A stretch of 64,000 nt of DNA from Chamaecyparis obtusa. Its lineage: Eukaryota > Streptophyta > Pinopsida > Cupressales > Cupressaceae. A program made the position numbers and the translations under genes. Shown here piece after piece: positions 28,707-42,500 of the stretch; positions within the stretch are counted from its first letter, which is position 1; each line of letters starts with the position of its first letter. Location of the stretch: assembly GCA_027943335.1 (NCBI GenBank), contig BSBK01000873.1, forward strand, positions 124,001-188,000, given 5' to 3'. Under the pieces are notes generated by a model, which was given only the letters and a program-made list of their open reading frames with translations, searched no databases and was not told where the DNA came from.

Positions 28707-29625
28707 ATTAAGTTTTGAATTAGTGTGTAATGTGGAATATATAGAGAAGGGTAATTCAGCTATATTACCTGTTAGTGAAACTGATTAGTAAAGATACTTT
28801 GGCCAAAGTTTTTATTTTGCATATATGTATCTTTAATATGCTTGGTTAGCTATGTAATTTTTTGTCTCTTTGCCACCCTGTGATTAGGATTTATACTTAG
28901 ACTAAAGATTGTTAAGTAGTTAGATTCATAGTTGCACCATATTCTTCCAATCCATCAGTGTCGAGAAGTTATTCCTCGAGCAGGGTTGGTGTGCTTTCTA
29001 TTTCAGGGTAAGCCCTGGGGGAGCTAAACACTCCATGGTTAGGCAGAAAAAGCATCTAGGCCACACTCCCATCTCAGGATTTGTAGATGGATGTGTTGTC
29101 TAGAGGCTTAGGAGACAGGGATTGCTAATAGTGTGGTGCCTTGCTATAGTGATTTTGATGGTTTGAGAATTGATGTTTATCATTGATATTGTATCTTATT
29201 GAATTCTGTGTTAATTTTGACAGAAGGATTCATTTCGTAATATGATGTATTTATATTGCCTATATGATTGTACTTTTTGATGATTTGGTCAAATTTTGTA
29301 ATTTGTAACTCCTTTTCATGAATATTGTATATCAACATTTATGGTCGAATTATGTATTATTAATGATGTACATGGAATATTATTTATCGAACTTGAATAT
29401 TTATATGCTTGTTTCATATTTATTTCTTTATGGGAATTTTTTTTCCAGTAGTCTTTACATTGATCTAGTTCCCTATCTCTCACTTAGAACTTTGATTCCA
29501 TCTTCTTTGTTATATTCTTGATAAAATAAGATTTTGATTCCATCTCTTTTGCTTACATTCTTGGTAAATGGAATTTGGTTGTAGATTCTTAAAAGGTTTA
29601 TGTATGATTGGAATGTTTTTTTATT

Positions 29626-29691
29626 ATTTCTATCTACTGATCAGATTACTTAGTTTTTATTTCTATCTACTGATCAGATTACTTAGTTTTT
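29626..29691 (+). repeat. perfect 33-bp tandem duplication
   Basis: Copies at 29626-29658 and 29659-29691 appear identical. Because 33 is divisible by three, the overlapping short ORF shows the same 11 residues twice. Confidence 0.9.
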
Positions 29692-30316
29692 ACATCGTAT
29701 CCATCATGATAAAGGTTGATCGTAATTCTTCCTTTATTTTTTGTTGGGTTACAGTTTCTTTGCGGTGGTGGATTTGTGGAAGATTATTTGCTTTTCCTTG
29801 CCTAGCTTTCTATAATAGCCCTTGCTGTTTGAAAATCTTTAGACATCTTGTTTAAGATATTTTAATGTTAATTTTGTCGAAAATAAATAAATTTAAAGTT
29901 TATACGTGGTTCGAGGAATCAGATTTCTGTTTTATTCATGATCATGGAAGTCATTTGGTCGTCAATTGTCAATGTGGGTAATGGTTCAAATAAGGAATTG
30001 CGATACAGCTATTCTCACGTAGTGGAAGGGACAGAGAAGATTTCAACTCGTGAGCTTCAGCCATTAAATATTTGTTAGATTTTGACGCGGCATCGCCCAA
30101 ACACATGTATACTGTGGAAATTTAGTAATGGCGGAATTTCAAGGAAAGAGGGGAACGACCGGGTTGGGTGGACTCCACGACACAGCAGACTAGCTTTCTT
30201 ACAAATATTAGTTTTCTGTATTTCTAGGAATCTTGTCATGCAAGGCTTTCTTACAAATATTAGTTTTCAGCATTTAAATAACATTTCATTTCTGTATGGA
30301 AGAATGGAACACACAT

Positions 30317-30323
30317 TATAAAA
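30317..30323 (+). promoter_or_regulatory. candidate TATA box of the NLR gene
   Basis: TATAAAA, 165 bp before the chosen start codon, in an otherwise mixed-composition stretch. Downstream of it a 16-bp passage (TTAGGTATTCCTTGCA) occurs twice, at 30330-30345 and 30377-30392. Position is plausible; not proven. Confidence 0.4.
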
Positions 30324-30461
30324 ACAAAATTAGGTATTCCTTGCATACCTAATATATTTGTAACGCCGCTACGTTATTAGGTATTCCTTGCAGTCCACAA
30401 CATTCGAACCCTACAAGTTTAGGACGGAAAGAATTGTCAGCATTGTATCTCCTCATTAAGC

Positions 30462-30479
30462 ATGGCATCTCTTCATTAA
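30462..30479 (+). promoter_or_regulatory. short uORF (MASLH-stop) made by duplication of the start-codon region
   Basis: A 20-bp tandem duplication (30451-30470 and 30471-30490, one mismatch) copies the start codon and its context. The upstream ATG opens a five-codon frame, MASLH then TAA, ending 2 bp before the true start at 30482. If transcribed, scanning ribosomes meet this first. Confidence 0.6.
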
Positions 30480-30481
30480 GC

Positions 30482-30592
30482 ATGGCATCTCTCAAGGATG
30501 TGAGAATCTGCTTTGATAATTTCAAGACTGCAGACATCGATAAGTTAATCGACGCCATCAGAACCGTCTTGAGAGGAAACGAGCCTGACGAG
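30482..30592 (+). CDS. NLR exon 1 (N-terminal domain, residues 1-37)
   Basis: Start ATG at 30482 reads MASLKDVRICFDNF and ends NEPDE before GTATAT; 37 codons, phase 0. The N-terminus lacks the MADA and MAEPL start motifs known from other plant NLR classes. Confidence 0.7.
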
Positions 30593-33500
30593 GTATATAT
30601 ATCCCCGCTTTTCAAACCAATCTTATTTAATTCGATCACTGTTGGTTTCCTTTCTTTGCTTTGCTTTTTCTTTTTTCTGTTATATTTTAAGTGATATAAA
30701 ATAAGCAGTTTTGAGATGAGGACTCGCTGTTTAGATCTGCCTGTCATCTCATTCACACAAAAGAAGCGGTAAACAATGGAAATATTCTGGTCTTGTTCTG
30801 TGGTTCGTAAGCATTCATACAACTTTCATGCTATTATTGTTCTGAGCAGATATCCAAGTGGGATCGGTTCACCCAGAGCGGCGGCGCGATTTTGGATTTT
30901 CTCGATCAAAAGAAGGGGAAGTTCGGTGGAACGGTAAAGTAAATGTTAAATCTTGTATGTTGTTCGCATAATACTCAGATCTGAGTTTTCAAAAGTAGTT
31001 ATTTTCATTTGGAGCATTTTGGTGGGGTTTGCAGGTGGATCTGTTCAGCTCTGGTGACCAAGTATCAAGCGTTATCGGAGGCATTCTTGAACGTGTAGGA
31101 CGCACTCATTGGCTATTAGCGGGGCTATCAATGATAGGGTATTTGGTCCAACAGAAGCGCCAAATGTCGGGCAATCGCGAAGATTGTTTGCAGCTCTTGC
31201 AACATATGCTTGACCTTGCCGACCATATTAAAGAATTAGGACTCCGTATTAACGAGGATAGGCGAAATCGTGCACTTGAAATAATTGTTAAGGGATCCAT
31301 CCTCTGCGCTAAACAACTCTATTCTAGAAACTTTTTCAGGTTTAAATAACCGTTACACATTTTACGGACTGTTTCATTTTGTCTGCAGAAATATTTTCTT
31401 CTATTTCGTCATGGTTAAATTTCTTATAGTGGCCTTTATCGTTACAAATTATTTTAAAATTTTATGTTGCAGGTTTCTGAAAAGTTCCTTGGACAAGGAG
31501 AATTTACAACGGCTCCGCTCAGAAATAATATTACTCTATCCAAACCTTCAATTGACAGCTGTAGAAGCAATGCGGAGGAACGTGCCCGAAATATTAAATG
31601 CGTCGGTACCAGCTTATCCAAATCATTCAGGTATTTGAAAATAGCAACTTAAGTAAAAGATATTTTCTATAATGCTATCAGATTCAATTGTGTAATTTTT
31701 TGAGTCAAACTCATTGACCCATGTTTCATGAGTAGTGGTTCATATGAACCCATCTATCATGAGAATAAATGCAATGCTTTGTTTGTCATTTTATGTGAGA
31801 TTAATGTGATTTCTCTTAGTACTTTTATGAAGCATGGCTCTCAATGATACATAATGAGGCAGAATCCCAACAAATTATAGAGACTTTTGCAATAGAACCT
31901 CTTTCTATCTTACCATTTATGTATGTAAAAGTGATGACATTTTTTTTTAATATTAAATTAAAAGGAGAACAAGAAATAAAATAGGATTTTGTACCTCTAA
32001 TATCACATGTATGCATAGAAGTGATATAAAAATAAATTTTAGATTGTCATAAATATTTAACATATTATACAATTTTAGCAATTAATATTATGTTTCTATT
32101 GTCATTTTCATTTGCTGCTCCTTTTATTCATATTTCCCCTTTCCTACCTTATAGTATTTAATTGTGCTCTTGAGTTCTATGATGTTGAAGAAACTAAATT
32201 TAGAGCCTCCTAAGTAAGGTGTTGTTTGCTGGATCGTTGGTGAGACAAAAGCTACTTGTGATAGGGTTGCTGGTGGTGGTTCGGTGTAGAGTATCTCTTT
32301 CATGATGCACATTGCTATAGATGCTCCTATTGGGCTTTGTTTGGGAAGGGTGTTGCTAGCTTTGGCGTTGTTGTTTCCCTTGTCTCTCCTGGTTCCCCTT
32401 AATGAACCTATGCTGACTTGCTGAGGAAAATTTTTCTGCACTCTTCTCATGGTAGGCCTTCCTCCCATAAGCTCACATCTTTGTTTCCTATCTCCTGCAA
32501 AGAGGTTCTAGGACACAAAATAAATAATAATGAGATTTATATTCTTACAATAGGCTTGGTCGGCAAGTTTTCTTCATCTTAGGCCATCTCTAGAAAATTT
32601 GAAAATCTTGAACTCTACATATTGGCTTCCTTTGGTGGACATTAACATAGAAATTATCCATTCTTCTAGGGGTTCATTTATTGTTTGGTTTCCTTCTTCT
32701 ACTAGTAGGGATATCATTATTGAGGGTGGTGATTACATTCCTAGTATGAAGTGATTTAGAATGTCTTGTGGTATTTCCTATGGATAGAAACTGCTACTAC
32801 TATTTTTCCTTATACCTCCTTTGCATGTATTCTGGTAGAGATTTATATGTATAAATCTCTCCTAGAATATATTATTTTGCAAGTGAATTATCATTCTTTG
32901 ATCCAATTGGTTGATTATGAAGGCATTCATTTCTAATGTAGATGTTTCCTTCCTATGGGACGTCTAGCCTCAAGTTATTCCTATGGCCCTCACAAGTCCT
33001 CTTCTTCTTGATGGACAAATTATCTTACTAAATATCTTATAGTAATCATATATGATTCTTTTGATTTAGAGTCTTCCTAGCCCTCCTTTGGACTACTTTG
33101 GCTCTCTCTAAATATTGCCTTGACACTTTGGCTATTGTTGGCATTCATAATTCCTCTTTTTCTTGTACATCTACTTGTAAACTTCTTTTGACAAGTAAAT
33201 TGTTAATTTTATGATTAAGGTTTCTTCTATTATGTTGCCTACTCCTACTTGATACATTGCTTCAAATAAGAAATGGTTGTTTCTGTGGTTCATATTGGGT
33301 TTAAGGTGCTTTTAAAAATTTCTTTTAATAATATTTGTGTTCCTCGTGTTATTTCTCTTTATCATCGTACTTTGTTGCCTTGATTTTTCAAAGCCTGAAA
33401 ATTTAAAATTTCCAAGTCATTTCCATTTGCTCGCAAAAGTTTTGAAGTGAAAATTCTTTGTGAAGAAAAAACTTTTCCACACCATCCCTTAATTGATTGA

Positions 33501-36500
33501 TGTCCACAAAAGTTTTAAAAAATTTAACTTTCACACTTTTCCAACTCCAGTCTTTAACTTTCTTTCTTTTCCAACTCCAATCTTTAACTTTTGTGCTTTT
33601 GGAACTCCAAACCTTAACTTTTAAATATATTTTTTCCAAAAGCTTAATTTTTGTGCGAAATTACCTGAAATCTTAACTTTGTACACCTTTTTTCTTCAAT
33701 CACTAATTTTTACATTTTGAAAATCCTTAACCCAAACTTTTGTATCTTTTAGATCCCAAAATCTTAACTTTTGCATTTTAAAGTTGAAATTCCTAAATTT
33801 TACATCTATTGTTACAAATTCTTAATCTTTGAAAACGGGCTATTTTAAAACCATGTAACTATCTTTCAACAACTTTCAAGAAAAGGCAATTGGTACCTAC
33901 AAAGATAAACTCTTCAACTAGTGCTATGTTCTAAATACAATACTTGGGAAAATGTTTCATGGTAGCATCTACCTCTTCACTATTATATAGTCAAAGAATT
34001 TCAAGACATCCTTACAACTATTTGAAGTGAGTAGAATGCTTGCAAATGAATGAATCAAGATGAGAAAATTTCTATGGTAACTGAATTCAAACATGCGGCA
34101 ACTTATTCTACAACTATTTGGTCTCATTTGTATACTATTGATTGTGAATGTGAATGCTTCAAATAATGTTCAATATGCGACCCTCTTGGTTATCTAGAAA
34201 GAGATGAAGACTACACAAATTATAAAAAAATGTTGAAGTGTAGCTACAGAGTGGTTTTGAGTCTGACACTTCTATTTCACCCGTTTACACTAAAAAACAA
34301 ATTGGGTACTCTAGAAAATAATGCTTCCAAAGTATGAAATGGAGAACGTGGCCTATAAATTGTTTAACAAGATCCCTCAGAAAAATGCCTATCACAATAT
34401 ATAATGATTGTAGGGTACATGCACTGGTTTGTTAAAAAATGTTTTGGAACCTTTCAAGAAAATGCCTATGGTATAAATAAAGCCATATTTCATAACCTTT
34501 TCTATCATTCTCCGACTCATGCTAAATTAGAAGTTTTCAAATAGTGTACATCCATCAATGAAAGCATACTAAAGTTATATTTTTGTGAGAAGTTATTTTA
34601 TCAAATATGTTGCTCAACATGCATAAGAAAAGCCATAGATAGTGTGCATGCACCATAGACCACCTCAAAGACATGACATTTCATGACTACAGTGGCCACA
34701 AGAATGTATTAAAAAATGAATTTGTTGAAGTCTAATTTGAAAGGTTCAAGAAAATGCCTTTGGAATGGTCAATTCAAGTCTTGGTAGCCTTCGATAGTAT
34801 CATCCCTATTTTCTAGCAATGAGAACCTCCAAATGGGTGAGATGCGTACGCATTGATTGGTTGTTGGAGTAAATGGTGTTTTACCAATTTACTCTTTACT
34901 TAAATTTACTTAGGTACACCCATTTATTAGGTAGATGGATATTATTGAGACCTATTTTGACTCAAACACATCCTAGATGATATTGTTGAGTTTTATCATA
35001 ACTCTATTCCCTCTAGGTTGAGACACTTGTCTCAACCTTGCTCATCCTTCCTATTTTCTACTGCATATTTAAGTAGAGCCTTTGTACCTTTGTATTCACC
35101 TCAGTACAATACATTTCATGTGTTGATTATCTCTCTACTCTAGATGATGTTTATAGACTGGATCCTAGGTATAGTACGAGCTATCCTAACTTTGTATCAG
35201 AACCTAAAGTTTATCAACTCCTTTCTATTTTTGAGAGTTTTCATGTTGTTTTATAAGTTTTGAGGTTCTTGGTTACTCTTTGTATTAAACCAGTATATTT
35301 TTAGATCTTTTTTTTTGCAAAATATGGTAGATGTAACTTTTTCTAGGATGGCCAACACGTTTGTATTGAAAAAGAAAATAAACTCAAAAGCTTCTCATCC
35401 ACTCTATTGGTTCCCTTTCCTTCATGAGGGGTATCTTTCACTTTACATTGTGAGATGTTAGGTCCTATGGACACCCAAGTATTCAAAGGGGTGGGCTCTT
35501 TTCATCTTTTGGCCCTAATAGGTAATATTTTCTTCATTGTCATAACTTGGACAACTAGAGTTCATTTTTGACAAACAAAACTATCATTGTAAAGATGGTT
35601 CCATGCACTATTCATTGGTACAAGTTGATGAGTTCCTTTTATCCTTATCACTATTATTGTAGACACATTAGAACTAGTGTCACATTCATGTCTTTTGGAA
35701 TTTTTGCACACATTACGTGCCATAAAATTATTGTACTTGCACTAAATTATAAAGTGCCATGGGGGGTTGTGTTGAGCCCTTTTTTTCCATTCACAACTTT
35801 ACAAAGTGAGAGTTCCTCCATGACAAAAAAAGACTCTTTGATATTCTTTTCCAATGCAAGTGTGTATCTGGACACATACCCTTTCTTAGTTGTATCTATA
35901 CTCTTTTAGTCTATTATGCATAGCATATTGACACAACATTTCAGTGGATGTGTCACACCTCACCCATGTCAGCATTATGGAGGGCCATACTATTTGTGTT
36001 AATGCTTCATTGGTCTCACTTGAAGTGCATTGAGACACTCTTGCATTCCTTTTTTGGAAGTTCCTTGGTTTCACTTGACGTGTGTTGAAACACTCTTGCA
36101 TACCTTTTAAGACTATTGCACTTGAATTTTCAACATGGTTGACAAGTGATAATGGTATCACTCAAAAAAATTATTTGTTGTGTAGTGAAGGTCACTCATG
36201 TAGATTCATGTGATGTCTATATCTTTCATTGACATATGATATTGCCATTTTTCCATCTAACCGTTATTTGAGAGATGCCATTTGGAGCACTCATACAAAT
36301 TTGTTTATTCTTGATCATCATCTTTTTAGAGGATATCATTAGATATAGCACCATATCAACCATCAACAATTATTTACAAATTCTCTATGCTTTAGTGATG
36401 TTCATGTTCATGATTTCAGGATATTCTTTTGAAGGCTTCAAAAACCTATATTCTCTCTCTTTTGGAGAGGAGTTTTCTCCCACTAGGTTTTCTCCTTTTT

Positions 36501-39500
36501 CTCAACTTATGAGAGATTGCATTGTAGTTGTACATAGGTACCTAACATGACTTTGTTGTAGGGACCCATAAAGTATCTCTACTACATTTTTGTACTACAT
36601 AAGTTGCAGTTAAGGGGGGAGGGTGAGGGGGTGGGGGGTGTAAATGGTGTTTGACCAGTTTACTCTTTACTTAAGTTTACTTGAGTACACTCATTTATTA
36701 GGTAGATGGATATTATTGAGTCTTTTTTTGACTCTAACACATCTTAGAGGATATTGTTGAGTTATATCAGAACTCTACTTTCTCCATATCAAGACACTTG
36801 TCTCAACCTTGTCTATTTTTTTAATTTTCTACTTCCTATTTAAAAAGAGAATTTATACCTTTGTATTCACCTCATTACAACACATTTAATATTTTGATTA
36901 TCTCTCTATTCTAGAGGAACATGTCTATAGACTGATTATCTACTAAGATTCCTTTTTCTAAATCACTTCATTAAGGTGAGTTCCTTATTTTTCTTTCAAT
37001 TACCGATTGAGAATAACTATGCACCACTTTAACATTTCAAACCTAATTATTGATAGTTAATACTTCATGTAATGCAACCAAACTTTTCAACACATCACAA
37101 TTCATATCTCAATATATCATAATGAATCTAAGTATGTAGATAAAACTTACCGCACATTCTAATCGAGGGTCTCATATTGATCTGACCTTAATTTCTCTCC
37201 CTAAGAAAAAATAGGCTTAGTTTGCTAGTGAATTCTCCACACTTGAAGGAGATGCAAATCCTTTTGATGTTTTTCTCTCTTCCTTCTTTGTCCATACTTT
37301 ACTCATTGTCTTTTTGGTTTCCTCCACATTCTCTAAGTACTTTCCTTTCTGATCATCCATCTTGGTCACCAATTGATTTCCTTGATTCCTTGACTTGTTG
37401 AATCTTGCAGTGTGTCCAACCTTATGATAGTGGAAAAATTCCATCCTAGTAGATCTTCAAGGTCTACAATTACCTCTTTTTTCTCTCAATTTGTAATTAA
37501 CAACCACGTGCCCATACTTGTGGAAATGTGAACATTGAATATTCCACTGGTTCTGATTTTGATAAGGACTTTGTCGATTCACAAATGACCCTTGATTGAT
37601 CACCTTATTCATGCACTCACTTGCTCTATGACCATACTTCTTGCAGTTATAGAAAAGAACATTAAATATAGTAGGTTTATTCTTGCAAACCCTAGTAGTC
37701 TGACCTTATTCATGACAAATTGAACATGTAGGGGTAATAGGTCTAAACATGCATTCTCTTGCAACATGTCCTACCTTGTGACAATTAAAAAAAAAAAAGG
37801 CTTGTAGGATTCTTACCAGGACATTTCTTATTCACTTGTAGGATTCTTACCAGGACATTTCTTATTCACCTTGGGTGGAGACTTTTCATCTTGATTAGGC
37901 TTCTTGGATTCAGAAGCTTCTCCATTCTCAAAAGTAGTCTGACCAATATAGCCTAGACTGGTTGTTTCATTTCTTGTTCTTTGACTATTTAGCTTCTTAT
38001 CAAGTTTCTTAGAACTCTCTTTAAATTTCTTCAACAACTTGTTTGCATCATCAAGTTCTTGGTGTAATCTCTCATTTTGTTTTCATAGGTCTTCATTCTC
38101 TCTTCCCAAATCTTCATTACTCATCATTAGATTATTGATCTCACCTCTTAGATCTTACATTTCATCTCTAGTCTCATGAAGATATATCTGCAAGGTGTGT
38201 GGTCTAAAATTGGTGCTCAAATAGAGGAAAAACCAACACTCAATAAGCCATTAGCTCAAGAATTATCTTATAGGAGGCCATATCAAATAAGCCAACTAAA
38301 TCCTAAAAAGAGGCCTATTTCTTCCTAGTTGAAGCAAGTTTAATACTTCTTATGGTGCTCATCAAATTGGCATGAAAGATTAGTGACTTGACTACTCTAA
38401 AATGGAAGATTCAATATGCAATGTAAATCTAGAAATGAAACTAGAATGCAATATTTAAGCTAGAACGGATGCAAGCAATTAGTATTCTATAATGAAAGTG
38501 TAAGAGATATGCTATGAAATAATGCAAGAAAGTAAAATAGATTTACAAATGCAAGATTAATCTAAGAAATGAAGTAAACTAAGAATGCAAGAGAGCTATG
38601 AACATGTAAATGAAAGAAAACTAAGAGCCAGGAATTCAAATAACAAGATTATTCTAAGAATGCAAGAAAGCTAGAATGTTAGAAATTTAAATTCACCAAA
38701 AACTAAGATGCAAATGATCAAGATTGGGACCCTTGAGCCAAGGAAGATCTTCCATTAAAGGAATTACCTCAAGAATGGAGGGTGGAGATTAAGAGGCAAA
38801 ATAATGTGTGATTGAGATGAAGAGGCAAAAGGAGATTGAAGGAAATGCAAGTTTAGGAAGAAAGAGAGATATTAGGTAGAATAAGACAAATAAAAATTTG
38901 AAAGCACAAATCCCATTTAATTTCTAATTAATTAGGATTAAGTGTGTGCACACATGTGAATGTGTTCTTTTAATAAAAGTTTAAAAACTTTATATTAAAA
39001 GAAATGTTATAGCAATTAAATAAATATGCAAGCTCTAGAAATTAGACCATGGTATAAGCTTGATATAAGATTTTTTATTTTCTATTTAACTATGCAAAGG
39101 GGGTTTTCAAGGTTACTTTGCACAATTATGTCTACTAAATAGGCATTTTATATTTAGGATTTTATTTGACGCAATTTGATCTAAAATAGGGGTTTAGGTT
39201 TTACTAGACAAATTTTAAGTGATTACACAAGGTACCAACTTCTTGTTTAGATCTAGAAAGTTCATCCACTTTTTATTTTAGGATATCTTATGCCATCTTC
39301 TTAGCTTCTTCGTCTATTCTTTTTCCTTCAAGGTCTCTAGATATCCCAAAAGATTGACTTTAAAGATTTATTTTCATATTCATCACTTCTTCTTTAAGTC
39401 TCTTGTTCTTATCCATCATATCTGCAATTGCTTCCTTGGTTTCTTCAGACATACTACCTTTAGATAGTTGATCAATGTAATCCTAACTTTCACATAAGTT

Positions 39501-42500
39501 CTTAGTAAGTTCTCTCCAAGTATGGCAAGTGACTTCTTAATCTTTTTCTACAACTCATTTTGTTTTCATTCTCGAGTTGCTTCTTATACCTGTAATTCTC
39601 CATGACTATGGATCTCTTCCTCAAGCTATTAAGCTTAATACCAAGAGAACCAAGGCTCTAATACCAATTGTTAGTCCTAAGAGATCATATTACTGGGAGG
39701 GGGGGGTAAATCAATAATCAACCAATTATGCAACTTTTAAACCTTTAAACCTTATTACATCATTCATTTAAGATTAACTTAATAGAAGAAAATAAAAGCT
39801 TCAAACACATAAGAACATCCAAGATGGAATAAAACACTTGACACATATTTTTCTCATGGGAATCTAATTTGAGAAAAACCACTGTGAGAATTAGTACCCA
39901 CAAAATTGTGCACTCTTCTGAAGTATGCCCTATGAGGAGCTTAACCCTATTAGGAGTTTAAAAAGACACTATTAGGTGCCACTCGGTTAAGAGATTTACC
40001 TCTAGCCCTGTTAGGAGCTTTATCCTATTAGGATTAGCCTTGTTAGAGGGCTTGAGACACAAGCTGATGTGCCACCTTGTTAAAGGATTTCCAATAAGCA
40101 CATGTTAGGATCCATCCGGTTAAGGGATTTTGACTACTGCAACTGTTAGGGAACAATAGATAGAATCATCTAGAAAATAGAAACTTCTTTTACTGATCAA
40201 ATCCACTGTAATCCACATATTCACTTCTATTCAGACCTAGGTACATCTTGGATTCATCTCACCTCCATACAACCATCAACTATCCATGATCAATAATACA
40301 ATTCTTTCATCCTTATCATAAGCATTATTCATAAAACCCTAGAACCTCCCAGCACCTTAAACTTGCCCTAAATGGTTTACAATTTGACTTTCAAACTTCC
40401 TGCTTAAACATAATGTGCTAGTACACACATCCCAATGTACAAAACAATTTTCCTATACCACATCGATCCATACTTGGATTTACTTATGGGGTATGTGCAG
40501 GATCATGGTATGGCAAACTAGGCCCTTAAGTGGCAATGAAAATTTAGAAAATCGGGTTTAGGCAAGTTGACATAAAAATTTGAACAAGTTATAAATATTA
40601 TACCAAAAATATGTAAGAAAAAAATCTATAGAAAATTAAATTTAGTGTCTAAGATACTAGGCCTTTTTTGAAAAAAAATATTCTGTACGTTGAAAATTTC
40701 AAATTTCAATGTAGTAGTATGAAAATTTTAGGAAAAAAATAAGAAGTAGGTGTATGTTTGACCACCTTAAACACAATCAAATGATTTTTTTTTTTACAAT
40801 ATTCTAGATATAAGTAGTAGACTCATGTCCGAATGTGACACATATTTTTTTGTAATTTTTTTCCAAGTAAATAATTAATTATGATTTTTCTTCTACAACT
40901 TTTCTAGATTACAAAAAATCTCGTGTCTGACCATGTTAACTTAGTCTAAAATTTATCAAACTAAAAACTTTTTTTTATTTTCTTGTAGTAGGAAAAGCAT
41001 AGAATGTGACATGTTTTGGATCTCAAAAATGTTATACAGTTTGAAAGTTATAGCTATTTTTAAATAAGTCTATCAATCAAGACTATAAAGATAACAAGTA
41101 GGTGTATGTCTGACCACATTAAACAAAATCTTATGATAATGTTTTTTTATAAGATTCTAGATAAAAGTATTAGACTCATGTATTGATGTGATGTATATTT
41201 TTTCCAAGTAAATAATTAATTATGATTTTTCTGCTACAAGTTTTCCTAAATATAAAAACTCTCATGTTTGACCACCTTAACTTAGTCTAAAATTTATCAA
41301 ATTGAAGGAATTATTTATTATTATGGTAATAGTGAGTCATAGAATGTGATTTATATTTCAGATTTCAAAAATGTTATATTGTTTGAAAGTTATAGTTGTT
41401 TTTCAAAGGGTTTATCAATCAGGACTTGTTTTTCACATCACTACTTTTTGGCATACCATGATCCTACACATGCCCTATGAATACATGAAGAATAGTCAAA
41501 CATGTTTTGACCTAGCAAACCCTTCTTTTAGAGTCTTCATGACATGCTAGCATCGAACATTAAAATGCCATATCATCACCTATAATCATTGGGACACGTC
41601 ACCACATCATGACTAACACAAATTTATTCACCACCACTTCCATACCAGTCACTGATTCAAGAACTACCATTGGTAGCTTAAGAACACAAGATCTTTATCC
41701 TAAAACCACTTTTGTAACTGCAATATCTTCTCACTTGTCATCCAAATAAGTTGTGGTCCCAACCATAGCTTCTACACATTATCTAAAAAATTTTCTTGTG
41801 ACTGCGATATATACCTCATTATAGATTTAATAGGCTAATCAAATCACCTATCGCATGTCACTAACTATTCTAGTAGTTGCATTGTCAACCTTCATTCGAT
41901 CATAACTTGCTTACTAGTCTATATCAACAGTAGCGGTTAGATATTTGACATTCAAAGACATCCCCAAGTCTCTCATAAGGCTCTCTACAACTGAAACTCA
42001 TCACAACACCTAGTTCATCATACTTATACTTAGCAACAAACTAGGAACACTAGGCCAATACTTGACATCAATGACAACCCAATAACTGATCACCATGCAA
42101 TCAAACTTGTATCATGACAACACCAGAAATCACTTACCATAAATGCATCAGTTATGGAAAAATATATAATGTTAAGTGGAACACGTATTATGATAGTATC
42201 CTATTTGGTGTAATAAAATCATCATATTATCCTAGTTTGTTCATCATAGTATCCTATTTGGTGTAAAATGTATCAACTGAATGATGAGCCATTTTTTAGT
42301 AAACATAAGGAAAAAATCATTAATGAACATTAGGACAATAATAAGATAACATTTAATAAATGAGAGAAACATATGCAGGTGATGTTTTATGTGAAGAAGA
42401 ACTTGTAGGGAGCCAACCTTGCACTTTGGAGGAAGATTGCAACATTGAAGATGCTACTGATAATGTGCTATATGAGGAGTCTCTCAAGTTCCATTAGATA

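Larger units (their letters stand above)
26146..30310. other. AT-rich intergenic region upstream of the NLR gene
   Basis: No gene recognised on either strand. It contains a heptamer-based minisatellite (28639-28706), a 33-bp tandem duplication (29626-29691) and a 24-bp perfect direct repeat at 30193-30216 and 30245-30268. Short ORFs here are not supported by composition or motif. Confidence 0.5.
37200..42081 (-). mobile_element. minus-strand LTR retrotransposon with zinc-knuckle gag, 5' part
   Basis: On the minus strand a 5' LTR (42081 to 39669, about 1.42 kb without its insert) starts TGGGTTGTCATTG and ends GACTAACA. A primer site ATTGGTATTAGAGCC and a gag-like frame follow. No integrase or reverse transcriptase and no 3' LTR were recognised to the left, where the short LTR element ends at about 36945, so the element is truncated or non-autonomous. 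A solo LTR (38196-39227) interrupts its gag and a TIR element (40489-41475) its LTR. Confidence 0.65.

Noticed and set aside
30349..30822. 157-codon minus-strand ORF over NLR exon 1
   Set aside because: It is the antisense shadow of exon 1 and intron 1, with no family motif; the plus-strand frame has splice sites and continues into a domain.
33860..34861. Pentatricopeptide-repeat gene
   Set aside because: Only one or two faint repeat-like phrases, no open frame; kept as a low-confidence hint only.
35568..35909. 113-codon ORF inside the short LTR element
   Set aside because: No gag or enzyme motif and ordinary AT-rich codon make-up; likely chance.
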